DNA of 64,000 nucleotides from CAYTLW01 sp964438735. GTDB taxonomy: Bacteria > Myxococcota_A > UBA9042. The notes beneath the pieces are model-generated. The model did not search any database. It worked only from the letters and a program-made list of their open reading frames with translations, and was not told the DNA's origin. The stretch spans positions 1-64,000 of the forward strand of contig CAYTLW010000011.1 of the NCBI GenBank assembly GCA_964438735.1. Direction: 5' to 3'. Below are positions 26,949-35,347 of this stretch, piece by piece (position 1 is the first letter of the stretch; each line of letters begins with the position of its first letter). Both the position numbers and the translations under genes were made by a program.

Positions 26949-27557
26949 ATGGGTGGCTCATCGACCGGCAAGTCTGGCGTCGCAGACGCGACATTGAATG
27001 TGGTACCGACCATCGACCTGCTCATCTGCATCATCTGCTTTCTGCTCATCTCCACGACCTGGCTCTCACTCTCCCGCCTGGACGTGGATCAGGTCCTGCC
27101 CAAGCGTGCCAGCGAGAAGCAGGCCACCCCGCCCGACGACACCGCGCCGCCCACCATCCAGGTGGCCATCACCGCCGACGGCCACCTGCTCAACCTCTTC
27201 CGCAAGGGGCAGCAGCCCGCCGCGCCGGTACGCGTGGCCAGCCTGGGCAGCTTCCAACTCTGCCGCGGCAAGAAGACGCCGGCTGGCGACTGCACCGGCT
27301 TCCAGGAGCGCTTTGTTCGCTACGACGCAGAGCGCCTGCAGGAGCAGCTGCTCGGCTTGATGGCCGAAGCGGACGACGCCTCGAAGATCCGCGTGCTCGT
27401 GGCGGCCGATGACACCGTCGCCTTCCTGTCCCTGGTCAACACCCTGGACGCCATCGTGCGCACCTGTATCGAGGGCGACGACAAGCGCTGCCTGCGCAAC
27501 CCGGCCATCGGAGATCCGAGCCTGCTGCGGGCGCGTGGCTTTCAAGGCCAGATCTAG
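26949..27557 (+). CDS. ExbD/TolR-type biopolymer transport protein (orphan)
   Basis: A 202-residue protein starting at ATG 26949 with AGGAGG seven bases upstream. A single membrane helix near residues 17-37 (VVPTIDLLICIICFLLISTT) contains the conserved Asp of ExbD/TolR proteins (PTIDLL). The rest is periplasmic, with the IQVAITADGHLL strand typical of the family. ExbD works with ExbB to use the proton gradient for outer-membrane transport or gliding motors. No exbB or tonB gene lies nearby, so its partner must be encoded elsewhere. A lipoprotein gene follows 80 bases later. Confidence 0.87.
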   Translation: MGGSSTGKSGVADATLNVVPTIDLLICIICFLLISTTWLSLSRLDVDQVLPKRASEKQATPPDDTAPPTIQVAITADGHLLNLFRKGQQPAAPVRVASLGSFQLCRGKKTPAGDCTGFQERFVRYDAERLQEQLLGLMAEADDASKIRVLVAADDTVAFLSLVNTLDAIVRTCIEGDDKRCLRNPAIGDPSLLRARGFQGQI

Positions 27558-27580
27558 AGTTTCGTCGCTCTGGATGCGAT

Positions 27581-27609
27581 TTGACTTGGACCGGCGGGAT
27601 TCATAGCGT
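27581..27609 (+). promoter_or_regulatory. Possible sigma-70-like promoter of the downstream lipoprotein gene
   Basis: TTGACT (27581-27586) and TAGCGT (27604-27609) are separated by 17 bases. The site lies 29 bases upstream of the ATG at 27638, between two same-strand genes. The -10 element is weak. Confidence 0.35.
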
Positions 27610-27637
27610 GATCTGTAGAGATTCCGAGGAGGTCCCC

Positions 27638-28432
27638 ATGAACCGCCATGGCTTTATTGCCATGTGGAGGCGCTATCGCGTCCGCATGTTGTTACTGCTT
27701 CTGTTGCCTGTCTTTTTGTTCATCAACTGTGGCGTCGAAGGAGATCGCGCCGCCAACGGCGAGTGTCCGCGCGACGAGATCTGTTCGGAGTCCACGCCCC
27801 TGGGCTTGTATTTCGTCGGCAGTACCTTCTACGACGCCCACGTGCTGAAGCTCGGGCCGGTCCTGGCGGACGGAGAGTTCACGGTCGCGCTGCGGCCGCT
27901 GGGTGGGCATGACATGCCGGCCTTCAACTTCGAGATCGAGGACCCTGGCGTCATGTCGGGGGTAACGCTGGCCACCTACGACTGGGAGTCCAACGACGAG
28001 CCGGAGCTCCGCCTGACCGGCCTGTCCGCCGGCTCCACCTACCTGCGCATCCTGCATGGCATCGACGGGAAACTCCTGGATCGGCTGAAGATCCAGGTCG
28101 TCGAGCTCGATGACGTGAAGGTCGAGAACATGAACGGCGAATCCGGCCATCTCCTGGCCGGTTGTCAGCACATGATCGGCGTGCGCCTGCACGCCCGCGA
28201 TGCCGGACTCAACGTGCGCGCCTTCGACGAGACCGTCACCATCAGCGCCAAGGGCGCCACCCTCGCTGGCGAAGAGGGCATCTGGGATTGCTTCATCTAC
28301 GACGTGCCAGAAGGCGCCAGCAGCGTCGACTTCACGGTGAAAGCGGCCGGCCAGACCTTCCACAAGTCCCTGCCGGTGCAGAAGCTCGCCGAAGACGATC
28401 CGGAAGGCTGCCCGCCGGTCAACCTGGATTGA
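27638..28432 (+). CDS. Putative lipoprotein of unknown function
   Basis: A 264-residue protein with GAGGAGG just before ATG 27638. The N-terminus is basic, then strongly hydrophobic (MLLLLLLPVFLFINC) and reaches a Cys. The last residues before it (I-N-C) fit the lipobox imperfectly, so lipidation is probable but not certain. The mature part alternates beta-like segments (AEFTVALRPL-like, GLSAGSTYLRIL, VSIDFTVKAAGQTF-like), suggesting Ig-like domains, and ends with a Cys. No family was recognised. It may be co-expressed with the ExbD gene or have its own promoter at 27581. Confidence 0.7.
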   Translation: MNRHGFIAMWRRYRVRMLLLLLLPVFLFINCGVEGDRAANGECPRDEICSESTPLGLYFVGSTFYDAHVLKLGPVLADGEFTVALRPLGGHDMPAFNFEIEDPGVMSGVTLATYDWESNDEPELRLTGLSAGSTYLRILHGIDGKLLDRLKIQVVELDDVKVENMNGESGHLLAGCQHMIGVRLHARDAGLNVRAFDETVTISAKGATLAGEEGIWDCFIYDVPEGASSVDFTVKAAGQTFHKSLPVQKLAEDDPEGCPPVNLD

Positions 28433-28486
28433 GGTCGCTTCGATCCCGGCGACCGCCAGCGGCCGGTCCCTGTCCGGCGCGCCGGT

Positions 28487-29653
28487 CTACGGGAGGCTGA
28501 TCTGTGCAGGCCCCGCGGCGCTGAATTGGAAATTGGACGTACCTGACACCCTGCCGCGCCAGAAGGGCGCCACCTCGGGCGTGCCGGGATCCACGGTGCC
28601 GCCCGCCAGCGGCGAGGCCAGCACCGCGCCCATCTGCGCGGCCAGCTTCTGCAGGGTGATGATCGGCTCGTCCCAGGCGTGCAGGGCCAGGTTGAAGGTG
28701 CCCCAGTGCACGGGCATCAGCACCTTGCCGCGCACCTGTCGATGCACCTTGAGCGCACCCGCCGGTCCCAGGTGCACGGTGCCCCAGGCCTGGTTCCAGG
28801 CGCCGGCTTCGATCATGGTCAGGTCGAAGGGCCCCAGCCTGGCGCCGATCTCGTCAAAGGCGTCGTAGGGGCCCGTATCGCCGCTGAACCACGCTCGATG
28901 ATGCGGCCCGATGAAAGCCCAGCTGGTCCACAGGGTGTGGTTCTTGTCGAACACCCCGCGACCGGAGAAGTGGCGCGAGGGCGTCGAGATCAGGCGCAGC
29001 TTGCCGACCTTGACCTCGTCCCACCAGTCGAACTCGACGATGCGGTCCTCCGGCACGCCCCACTTCGCCAGGTGTCCGCCCACGCCCAGGGGCACATAAA
29101 AGCGGGTCTTGCGCGGCAGCAGGCGCTTGATGGTCGGCTCGTCCAGGTGGTCGTAGTGGTCGTGGGAGATGACGATGGCGTCCAGCATCGGCAGCGACTC
29201 CACCGGCAGCGGCGGGGCGTGAAAGCGCGCCGGTCCCGCCCAACTCACGGGCGAGGCGCGCGGCCCCCAGACCGGGTCGGTCAGCACAAGGTGACCGTCG
29301 ATCTCGATCAGCAGCGAGGAGTGGCCCATCCAGGTCACGCGCAGGCGATCGTCACCCACCGCGGCCAACTGGCGCGCGTCGGGCTGAACCACCGGCAGGG
29401 TCACCTTGGGCACCCGCTCGTTGTCGCTGGTCACGAACTTCCAGAAGGTGCCGGCGCCGTCCTTGATCTGACCCGTAGGCACGGTGTTGTGGAACTTGCC
29501 AGCCCAGTAGCGGGTCGAGTGCTTCATGCGCTGTTCGCGCTCGTTGTCGGCCGTCTCGCCGCACTCATGGTCAGGATCCAGGGCGAAGGCGGTGGCGGTG
29601 GTGGTCATCAGCAGGGCTCCAATGATGAGGATCCAGCGGCGAGAGGTGAACAT
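28487..29653 (-). CDS. MBL-fold metallo-hydrolase (NAPE-PLD/UlaG-like), exported
   Basis: A 388-residue protein with an N-terminal signal peptide (RRWILIIGALLMTTTATAFA). The metal-binding core is complete: MGHSSLLIEIDG, SHDHYDHLD (HxHxDH), PSRHFSGRG, FSGDTGPY and a C-terminal MPVHWGTF. This pattern fits UlaG/NAPE-phospholipase D-like hydrolases acting on phosphodiester or lactone bonds. It is divergent from a TetR gene. The promoter and operators in between (29699-29793) predict repression by that regulator. Confidence 0.92.
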   Translation of the reverse strand: MFTSRRWILIIGALLMTTTATAFALDPDHECGETADNEREQRMKHSTRYWAGKFHNTVPTGQIKDGAGTFWKFVTSDNERVPKVTLPVVQPDARQLAAVGDDRLRVTWMGHSSLLIEIDGHLVLTDPVWGPRASPVSWAGPARFHAPPLPVESLPMLDAIVISHDHYDHLDEPTIKRLLPRKTRFYVPLGVGGHLAKWGVPEDRIVEFDWWDEVKVGKLRLISTPSRHFSGRGVFDKNHTLWTSWAFIGPHHRAWFSGDTGPYDAFDEIGARLGPFDLTMIEAGAWNQAWGTVHLGPAGALKVHRQVRGKVLMPVHWGTFNLALHAWDEPIITLQKLAAQMGAVLASPLAGGTVDPGTPEVAPFWRGRVSGTSNFQFSAAGPAQISLP

Positions 29654-29698
29654 GGCGAGTCTCCAATCCAGGGCGACATCCGGCCGCCTTGAAATGCA

Positions 29699-29728
29699 CT
29701 TATGTCAGTCCTGACACTTGGCTGTCAA
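29699..29728 (-). promoter_or_regulatory. Promoter of the metallo-hydrolase gene
   Basis: Read on the minus strand, a perfect TTGACA (-35, plus positions 29723-29728) is 18 bases from CATAAG (-10, plus 29699-29704). It lies about 45 bases upstream of the start at 29653. A palindromic operator overlaps the spacer. Confidence 0.65.
29703..29716. promoter_or_regulatory. TetR-type operator 1
   Basis: The perfect inverted repeat TGTCAG-TC-CTGACA sits between the -35 and -10 of the metallo-hydrolase promoter, an ideal position for repression. The related TGTC-AA-GACA at 29723-29732 covers the -35. Confidence 0.6.
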
Positions 29729-29777
29729 GACACTTTTTGCAACTTTCTGCTAAACGACAGGGGCTTGGGCAAGTTAC

Positions 29778-29793
29778 ATGTCAGACATGACAT
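29778..29793. promoter_or_regulatory. TetR-type operator 2
   Basis: The perfect inverted repeat ATGTCA-GACA-TGACAT uses the same TGTCA/TGACA half-sites as operator 1. It lies just upstream of the likely tetR promoter (TTGCGC at 29795-29800, 17 bases, TAGACT at 29818-29823), suggesting autoregulation. Confidence 0.6.
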
Positions 29794-29878
29794 CTTGCGC
29801 GGCCGACGTTTATGGCGTAGACTGGCATCGTCGAAGCGGGGAGAGCTCGAGGCCGCCACCCCGCCTGGAGAACCCGAC

Positions 29879-30487
29879 ATGGGCCTGCGCGAACGCAAGA
29901 AGGAAGCCACCCGCTGCAGCCTGCAGGACATGGCCATGCGCCTGTTCAGCAAGAAGGGCTACGACCGCACCACGGTGGACGACATCGCCCTGGGCGTGAA
30001 CGTCTCCTCGCGCACCTTCTTCCGCTACTTCACCTGCAAGGAAGAGGTGCTCTTCGGCGACTGGCGGGGGCAGATCGACGAGCTGCGCGCTGTCTTCGAG
30101 CAGCGCCCGGACGACGAACCGATCCTGGCCTCCTTCCGCGCTCTCATCACGTCGGTGAGCGAGAAGATCGAGGCCGATCGCGATCGCTACGCCGTGCTAC
30201 ACGGCATGGCCGACGAGAACGCCGACATCGGCAACTACGAGAGGCAGCAGATCATGCCCGCCTGGGAGGCCATGATCGCCGAGGTCATGGCCAGCCGCCT
30301 GGGCGTCGACCCCGAGCAGGACCCCCGCCCCGGCATCGCCGCCGCAGTGGGCGTCGCCGTGGTCAGCCGCGCCAAGCAGCGCTGGCTCAAAGCCGGCGAA
30401 GGCGCTCGGCTGGCGGCGTACCTGGACGATGGCTTCGAGGCGCTCTTCGAGTTGACCCGCGAGGCCGCGGAAGCGCCGCCGGGCTGA
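29879..30487 (+). CDS. TetR-family transcriptional regulator
   Basis: A 202-residue protein starting at ATG 29879 (MGLRERKKEA) with GGAG nine bases upstream; earlier in-frame Met codons would place the start inside the operator region. The N-terminal helix-turn-helix TTVDDIALGVNVSSRTFFRY then FTCKEEVL is canonical. The C-terminal ligand domain is variable. It is divergent from the metallo-hydrolase, and two matching palindromes in the intergenic region strongly suggest it controls both genes. The ligand is unknown. Confidence 0.92.
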   Translation: MGLRERKKEATRCSLQDMAMRLFSKKGYDRTTVDDIALGVNVSSRTFFRYFTCKEEVLFGDWRGQIDELRAVFEQRPDDEPILASFRALITSVSEKIEADRDRYAVLHGMADENADIGNYERQQIMPAWEAMIAEVMASRLGVDPEQDPRPGIAAAVGVAVVSRAKQRWLKAGEGARLAAYLDDGFEALFELTREAAEAPPG

Positions 30488-30511
30488 CGGCGCCAGCGAT
30501 GGCCTCGGGAC

Positions 30512-31126
30512 TCACCTGTCCAACGACGAAAAGAACGACGACGCCTTCGCCGCCGGTCGGGCGATCAACGGCTCCAGGTAGCCCGCCACACGCTCGCGCT
30601 TCAACAACCCGGCGCTGATGGCCAGGCGCAGGCTGTAGCAGGCCTCGATATCGGCCAGCGTGAAGCGATCGGCGACCAGGAAACCGCTCTCCGGCAGGCG
30701 CGAGACCATCACCGGCAGGCGCATCTCCAGGCTCGGCCTGGTGGTCGAGACGAACACCTCGGGGATGATGCCGATGCCGCCCAGCAGGTTCTCCACCAGG
30801 CGCGACTCCAGGGTCTCGGCAAAGAGCGCGACCCACTGCAGGTAGTCCGCTCGAGCCGCCTCCCCGGGCGCCACCACCAGGCCGCTGTCGGGGTGCTGCT
30901 CGGCCAGATATGTACAGATCGCGGTCGACTCGATAAGCCGCTGCCCGCGCCAGACCACCGCCGGCACCATGCCGTAGGGATTGATATCGGCGTACGGCCC
31001 CTTGCGATGTTCGCCAGCGGAGAGGCGCCTTTCGACCACTTCGATGCCCAGCTCGTGGCACAACCAGCGCACCTTGCCGCTACGATCGTTAACGCCAAAT
31101 CCGTACAGCTCCAGCTGCTCTGCCAT
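30512..31126 (-). CDS. Glutathione S-transferase-like protein
   Basis: A 204-residue protein; ATG 31126 has GAGGAGGT close upstream. The thioredoxin-like N-domain (LELYGFGVNDRSGKVRWLCH, NPYGMVPAVV with the cis-Pro, LIESTAICTYLAEQHP) and an all-helical C-domain with FTLADIEACYSL fit soluble glutathione transferases. It is convergent with tetR, ending 24 bases from it. Upstream lies a sequence gap, so promoter information is missing. Confidence 0.92.
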   Translation of the reverse strand: MAEQLELYGFGVNDRSGKVRWLCHELGIEVVERRLSAGEHRKGPYADINPYGMVPAVVWRGQRLIESTAICTYLAEQHPDSGLVVAPGEAARADYLQWVALFAETLESRLVENLLGGIGIIPEVFVSTTRPSLEMRLPVMVSRLPESGFLVADRFTLADIEACYSLRLAISAGLLKRERVAGYLEPLIARPAAKASSFFSSLDR

Positions 31127-31239
31127 GGGTGACCTCCTCGTCGACTCGGGCCCTGCCATGGGTGCCGCCCGGCCCCGCGGCTGTCAAGTGCCCTCGCCCC
31201 GTCACGCGCACCCGCCCCCGCCCCCGCCCCCGCGTGCCC

Positions 31240-31330
31240 GGGCGGCGCGCCCGGGCGGGGCGGGGGGGGGGGGGGGGGGNNNNNNNNNNCCGCACCCTCA
31301 CCCGCTCCCCCTCCCCTCCCCCTCCCCTTC
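31240..31330. other. Assembly gap (10 N) beside poly-G and C/T-rich runs
   Basis: N bases fill 31280-31289, preceded by a G run of about 18 and followed by a C/T-rich tract with repeats of CCCCTCC type. As at 21807, it looks like low-quality contig-end sequence. Nothing between 31127 and 31372 can be assigned to a gene. Confidence 0.8.
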
Positions 31331-31372
31331 CCCCCCTTGAAACCCCAAAACCAAAAGGAGACAACCCCCACC

Positions 31373-31960
31373 ATGAAACTCACCCCCCGCTACACCGACG
31401 CCCTCGCCTACGCCCTGGCTAAACACGCCGACCAGGTCCGCAAGGGCGGCACCATCCCCTACGCCGCCCACCTGCTCTCGGTCAGCGCCCTGGTCATGGA
31501 ATCCGGCGCCGACGAGGACCTCTGCATCGCCGCCTTGCTGCACGACGTGGTCGAGGACTGCGGCGGCATGCCCGTCGCCGCGGAGGTCCGCGCTCGCTAC
31601 GGCGATCGGGTCACCGAGATCGTGCTCGGCTGCTCGGACTCCACCACCGACGATCCCGATCGCAAGCCCGACTGGCGCACCCGCAAGGTCGACTACCTGG
31701 CCCACGTGACCGTAGCCAGCGATGACGTGCGCCGGGTCTCCTGCGCCGACAAGCTGCACAACGCCCGCTGCATCCTGGCCGATTACCGCGCTGTCGGAGA
31801 TACGCTCTGGCAGCGCTTCACCGCCGATCGCGCCAGCGTGCTCTGGTACTACCGCGGCCTGGTCGACGCCTTCGCCGAAGGCACGCCACCGCCGCACCTG
31901 GATGAATTGCGTCGGGTGGTCGACGAGCTGGGCCGGCTGGTGGCGGGCGCCGAGGGTTGA
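31373..31960 (+). CDS. HD-domain hydrolase (RelA/SpoT-like (p)ppGpp hydrolase fold)
   Basis: A 195-residue single-domain protein starting at ATG 31373, with AAGGAG 14 bases upstream. HD motifs are present: YAAHLLSVSALV (His), AALLHDVVEDCG (His-Asp) and CADKLHNARCIL (Asp). These match the hydrolase half of RelA/SpoT and the small Mesh1-like enzymes. No synthetase domain is present, so it could be a stand-alone alarmone or nucleotide hydrolase. It is convergent with sbcC, whose stop lies nine bases away. Confidence 0.88.
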   Translation: MKLTPRYTDALAYALAKHADQVRKGGTIPYAAHLLSVSALVMESGADEDLCIAALLHDVVEDCGGMPVAAEVRARYGDRVTEIVLGCSDSTTDDPDRKPDWRTRKVDYLAHVTVASDDVRRVSCADKLHNARCILADYRAVGDTLWQRFTADRASVLWYYRGLVDAFAEGTPPPHLDELRRVVDELGRLVAGAEG

Positions 31961-31969
31961 TGCCCTCGC

Positions 31970-34900
31970 TCAGTGGGCCACGCGCAGCTCCGATCTCCCG
32001 TCGCCCAACGTCGCCACGACCACCTGCGCCGGCACGTGCGCCCGCAGGGCCTCGACGTGGCTGATGATGCCCACCTGCACGCCGTCATCTTGCAACATGC
32101 CCAGGGCCGCCATGGCGATGTCCAGGGTGTCGCCGTCCAGGGTGCCGAAGCCTTCGTCCAGCAGCAGGGTCTCCACCGGCATGGTGCTGGTGGACAGGCC
32201 GGCCAGACCCAACGCCAGCGCCAGCGAGGTCAGGAAGGTCTCGCCGCCGCTCAATGTGGTCACCGCCCGCCGGCGATCGGCCTGCCAGGCGTCGATGATG
32301 GCGAAGCCGAGTTGGCTGTAGCCGGCGGCGTCGCGCTCCACGGCCAGGGTGTAGCGAGGGCTGAGGCGCCGCATGTGGTGGTTGGCGATGTCCACCAGCC
32401 GCTGCAACGTCAGGGTCATGGCGAAGTCGCGGAAGGCATGGCCGTTGCGCTCGCCGACGAGACGGTTGAGCCGGGTCCAGAGGTTCTTCGTCCCCTCGGC
32501 CTTGTCGCGTTCGGCGGCCAGGGTCTGCACCAGCTTGCGTTGCTTGTCGTCCTGCTGCTGCAGGGCCAGTTGCTCGGCATGCCGGGTCGTCACCTCGCTC
32601 AGGGCCGCCTTCGCCGTGTTGTGAGCCTGAGCCGCGGCCTCCACCTGCTCGGCGGAGGGCTGCTCCGGGGCGGCTTCGGGGCGCTCGGCGTTGTGTTCGG
32701 CCAGGGCATCGCTGCGTTCCTTCAGCAGGGTGTGCACCCGGGTGTGTGCCCTGTCCAGCTCCTTCTTCCGCTCGACGAGCTCCGTTTCTTCCGTCGGGCT
32801 CAGGGTCGCGGCCTTGAGGCCCTCGGCGTCGATGCCGAGCTCGGCCAGGGTGCTGGCCAGCGCCTCGCCGGCCAGCTTGCGCGCTTGTTCGGCCCGCTCG
32901 AGTTCTTCGTCCAGGCCCTTCTTGATGCCCTGCAGGTTCTGGAGCGCTCCGTTCGCCGCCTTGGCTGTCTTGTCGGCGGCATGGTGTGCCTGCTCCGCGG
33001 TGGTCACGGTATCTGCCGCCTCCTGCTCGACGATGTCGGGTAGACGACCCTGCAGGCATCCCTTGGCCCTGGCGGCCGCCGCTTCGTGGGTCTGGCGGCG
33101 CTTGCCGGCGTCTTCGGTCGCTACGGTCAGGGCCTTGTCGGCGCCCACCAGGAGCGTCTTTGCGGCGGCCTGTGCTGGCGTCGCCGCCGCCATCATCGCC
33201 GCGGCCTCATCGCGCGCCCTGGTCGCCGCTTGCCAGGCCAGGGCTCTGGCCTCTGCCGCGGCAACCGCGGACTCGACGGTCGCGAACGCTTCGTCCCGAT
33301 CGTCTGGCAACCCGGCCTGCAGCGGCAGCTCGGCCAGCAGGTTCTGCAACGCCTGCGCGACCACCCGCTGTGCCTCCGCGGCCAGATCGCGCGCCTTGCC
33401 GGCGGCCTTTTCGTCGCCCGCGGCTCGCTCCTGCGCAACCTTGGCGATACCCGCCGCGGCCTCGGCCACACTGCGTGCCTTGCTGGCAGCCTCGCGTGCC
33501 TCGTCGACCTCGTCGCGGGTCGTGTCGATGAGAGCCAGCCGCGTCTCGAGCGCCTCGGCCTCCGAACGCAGGCGCTCGTCGTGCTCCCGGCCGGCTTCGT
33601 CGTCGGCGCTGGGATGCTCCAGGCTGCCGCAGACGGGGCAGGGCTCGCCCTCCTGCAGGGCGTCACGCTTGTCCACCAGCGCCAGGGCGGCGTGGCATTG
33701 CTGCAGCGCCGCCTGCAGTCCCTTGCGTCGTTGACGTGAGAGCTTCGTGGCCACCTCGGGGGGCACCGGCTCCTCTGGCGGCGCCTCGTCGTCGTCCGCG
33801 CCCGCGGCGGCCAGCGAGCGCGCCTGCTCGGCCAGGGCCTTGTCGGCGGTGTTCGCGGTCGCCAGCAGCTCGGCGCTCGCGTCCGCCTTTGTCTTGGCGA
33901 TCTGCGCCGCTTCGCTGGCCCTGGTCTTTGCTGCGTCGGCTTCGTGGCAACGGGTCCCTGCGGCATCGACCCGCTCCTGCCACGAACGCGACAGGGCTTG
34001 CAGGCCGGCCACCTTGGGGACCAGGGTTTCGCCGTCCGCGGCAACCACGCAGGCCTGCGCAGCCTCGCGGACGGCCTCGCTGGCCGCGTCGATGTGCTTC
34101 TTCGCGGTCTGGACCGCCTCCTGCGCCTGCTCCGCTCCACTGGCCGCTTCCTGCTGCGCCGTCTCGGCCGCCTGCCGCTCCACCAGCGCGTTGGCGGCGT
34201 CCTGGTGCAGCTTTCGGGCGTGGGCGATCTCGGGCTTCAGGGCCTGCGCCGCGGCCCTGACTTTCGCCAACTCGGCAGCCTGTATTTGCAGCGTGCCATC
34301 CGCTCGTTGTGCTGCCTCCGCAGCGGCCTCCAGCTTCACCGCGTGGCCCTCGAGCTGCTGCACGAAGCGATCCCGCGTCGCCCTGTCAGACGTCAGCTTG
34401 CGAGCCCGCTCCCGCGCCACCACGCAGCGCTGGTGCTCGGCCAGCCGCGCCATGTCGGGCGCCGCGAGCTTCTCGACATCGGTCTGCGTGGCCACAGCCA
34501 GTCGGGCCTGTTCCAGCAACTCCGCCCGGCGCCTCCCCTCGGCCGTCCACGTCCACAGGCCTCGCGCGCTCTCTGCCGCGGTCCGGGCGGTCTGCAGCCT
34601 CGTCGTCAGCGTCTGCACCTCCTGGTCGAGCGCCTGCCGGGCGGCCGCCTCCAGCACCTGCACGCCTTCGGCCCGCGATGCCGCGTCACGATGTTCCTCG
34701 ACCGCCACCCGGTGGCGATCGCGCACCTTCAAGCCGACCTTGCGGAAGCGCTCGGCCCCGGTCAGCCGCTCCAACATCGCCGCCCGCTCCTTGGCGCTGG
34801 CGTGTACGAAAGCGGCGAATCGACCCTGGGCGAGCAGGATTCGGCGCTCGAACTCGGCCCGATCCATGCCTTCCAGGACCCTGGTGAATACCGGCGCGAA

Positions 34901-35347
34901 GTCGTCACCCCTGTGACCGCCGGCCAGCAGACGCCAGGTCTCCTGGTCCGCGTCCAGCACCTCCAGGCTGCGATGGGGCTCCTGATAGCGACCGTCGGCT
35001 TTGCCGCGCGCCCGCTTGCACGACCAGCGGGCCCGGTAACGAACCCGCCCGTCGCCGCCGTGTTTGCTGAAGATCACCTCGGCCAGGCACTCGCCCGTGC
35101 CCCAGGACATCACCCGCCGGGGATCGTCGGCCGCCAGGTGATGCGTGGCCGTGCTGCGCGGCCTGGGCAGACGCGGCGTGGCGCCGAAGAGGGCCAGCGT
35201 GGCGGCGTCCAGCAGGGTCGACTTGCCGGCGCCCGTCTGGCCCACGACCAGGAAGAGCGAGGCGCCGAGCAGGTCCTCGTCCAGGTCCACGGCCTGCTTG
35301 CCGTACAGGGAGTTGATGTTCTGGACGGCGATGCGGTGCAGCTTCAT
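31970..35347 (-). CDS. sbcC: SbcC exonuclease subunit (Rad50-like)
   Basis: A 1125-residue ATPase. The N-lobe has FLVVGQTGAGKSTLLDAATL (Walker A). A very long Ala/Glu-rich coiled coil follows, with the zinc hook GEPCPVCGSLEHP near residue 570. The C-lobe has VTTLSGGETFLTSLALALGL (signature) and LLLDEGFGTLD (Walker B). With SbcD it forms the Mre11-Rad50-type nuclease that opens hairpins and processes blocked ends. ATG 35347 overlaps the sbcD stop as ATGA, so the two are co-translated. Confidence 0.95.
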   Translation of the reverse strand: MKLHRIAVQNINSLYGKQAVDLDEDLLGASLFLVVGQTGAGKSTLLDAATLALFGATPRLPRPRSTATHHLAADDPRRVMSWGTGECLAEVIFSKHGGDGRVRYRARWSCKRARGKADGRYQEPHRSLEVLDADQETWRLLAGGHRGDDFAPVFTRVLEGMDRAEFERRILLAQGRFAAFVHASAKERAAMLERLTGAERFRKVGLKVRDRHRVAVEEHRDAASRAEGVQVLEAAARQALDQEVQTLTTRLQTARTAAESARGLWTWTAEGRRRAELLEQARLAVATQTDVEKLAAPDMARLAEHQRCVVARERARKLTSDRATRDRFVQQLEGHAVKLEAAAEAAQRADGTLQIQAAELAKVRAAAQALKPEIAHARKLHQDAANALVERQAAETAQQEAASGAEQAQEAVQTAKKHIDAASEAVREAAQACVVAADGETLVPKVAGLQALSRSWQERVDAAGTRCHEADAAKTRASEAAQIAKTKADASAELLATANTADKALAEQARSLAAAGADDDEAPPEEPVPPEVATKLSRQRRKGLQAALQQCHAALALVDKRDALQEGEPCPVCGSLEHPSADDEAGREHDERLRSEAEALETRLALIDTTRDEVDEAREAASKARSVAEAAAGIAKVAQERAAGDEKAAGKARDLAAEAQRVVAQALQNLLAELPLQAGLPDDRDEAFATVESAVAAAEARALAWQAATRARDEAAAMMAAATPAQAAAKTLLVGADKALTVATEDAGKRRQTHEAAAARAKGCLQGRLPDIVEQEAADTVTTAEQAHHAADKTAKAANGALQNLQGIKKGLDEELERAEQARKLAGEALASTLAELGIDAEGLKAATLSPTEETELVERKKELDRAHTRVHTLLKERSDALAEHNAERPEAAPEQPSAEQVEAAAQAHNTAKAALSEVTTRHAEQLALQQQDDKQRKLVQTLAAERDKAEGTKNLWTRLNRLVGERNGHAFRDFAMTLTLQRLVDIANHHMRRLSPRYTLAVERDAAGYSQLGFAIIDAWQADRRRAVTTLSGGETFLTSLALALGLAGLSTSTMPVETLLLDEGFGTLDGDTLDIAMAALGMLQDDGVQVGIISHVEALRAHVPAQVVVATLGDGRSELRVAH

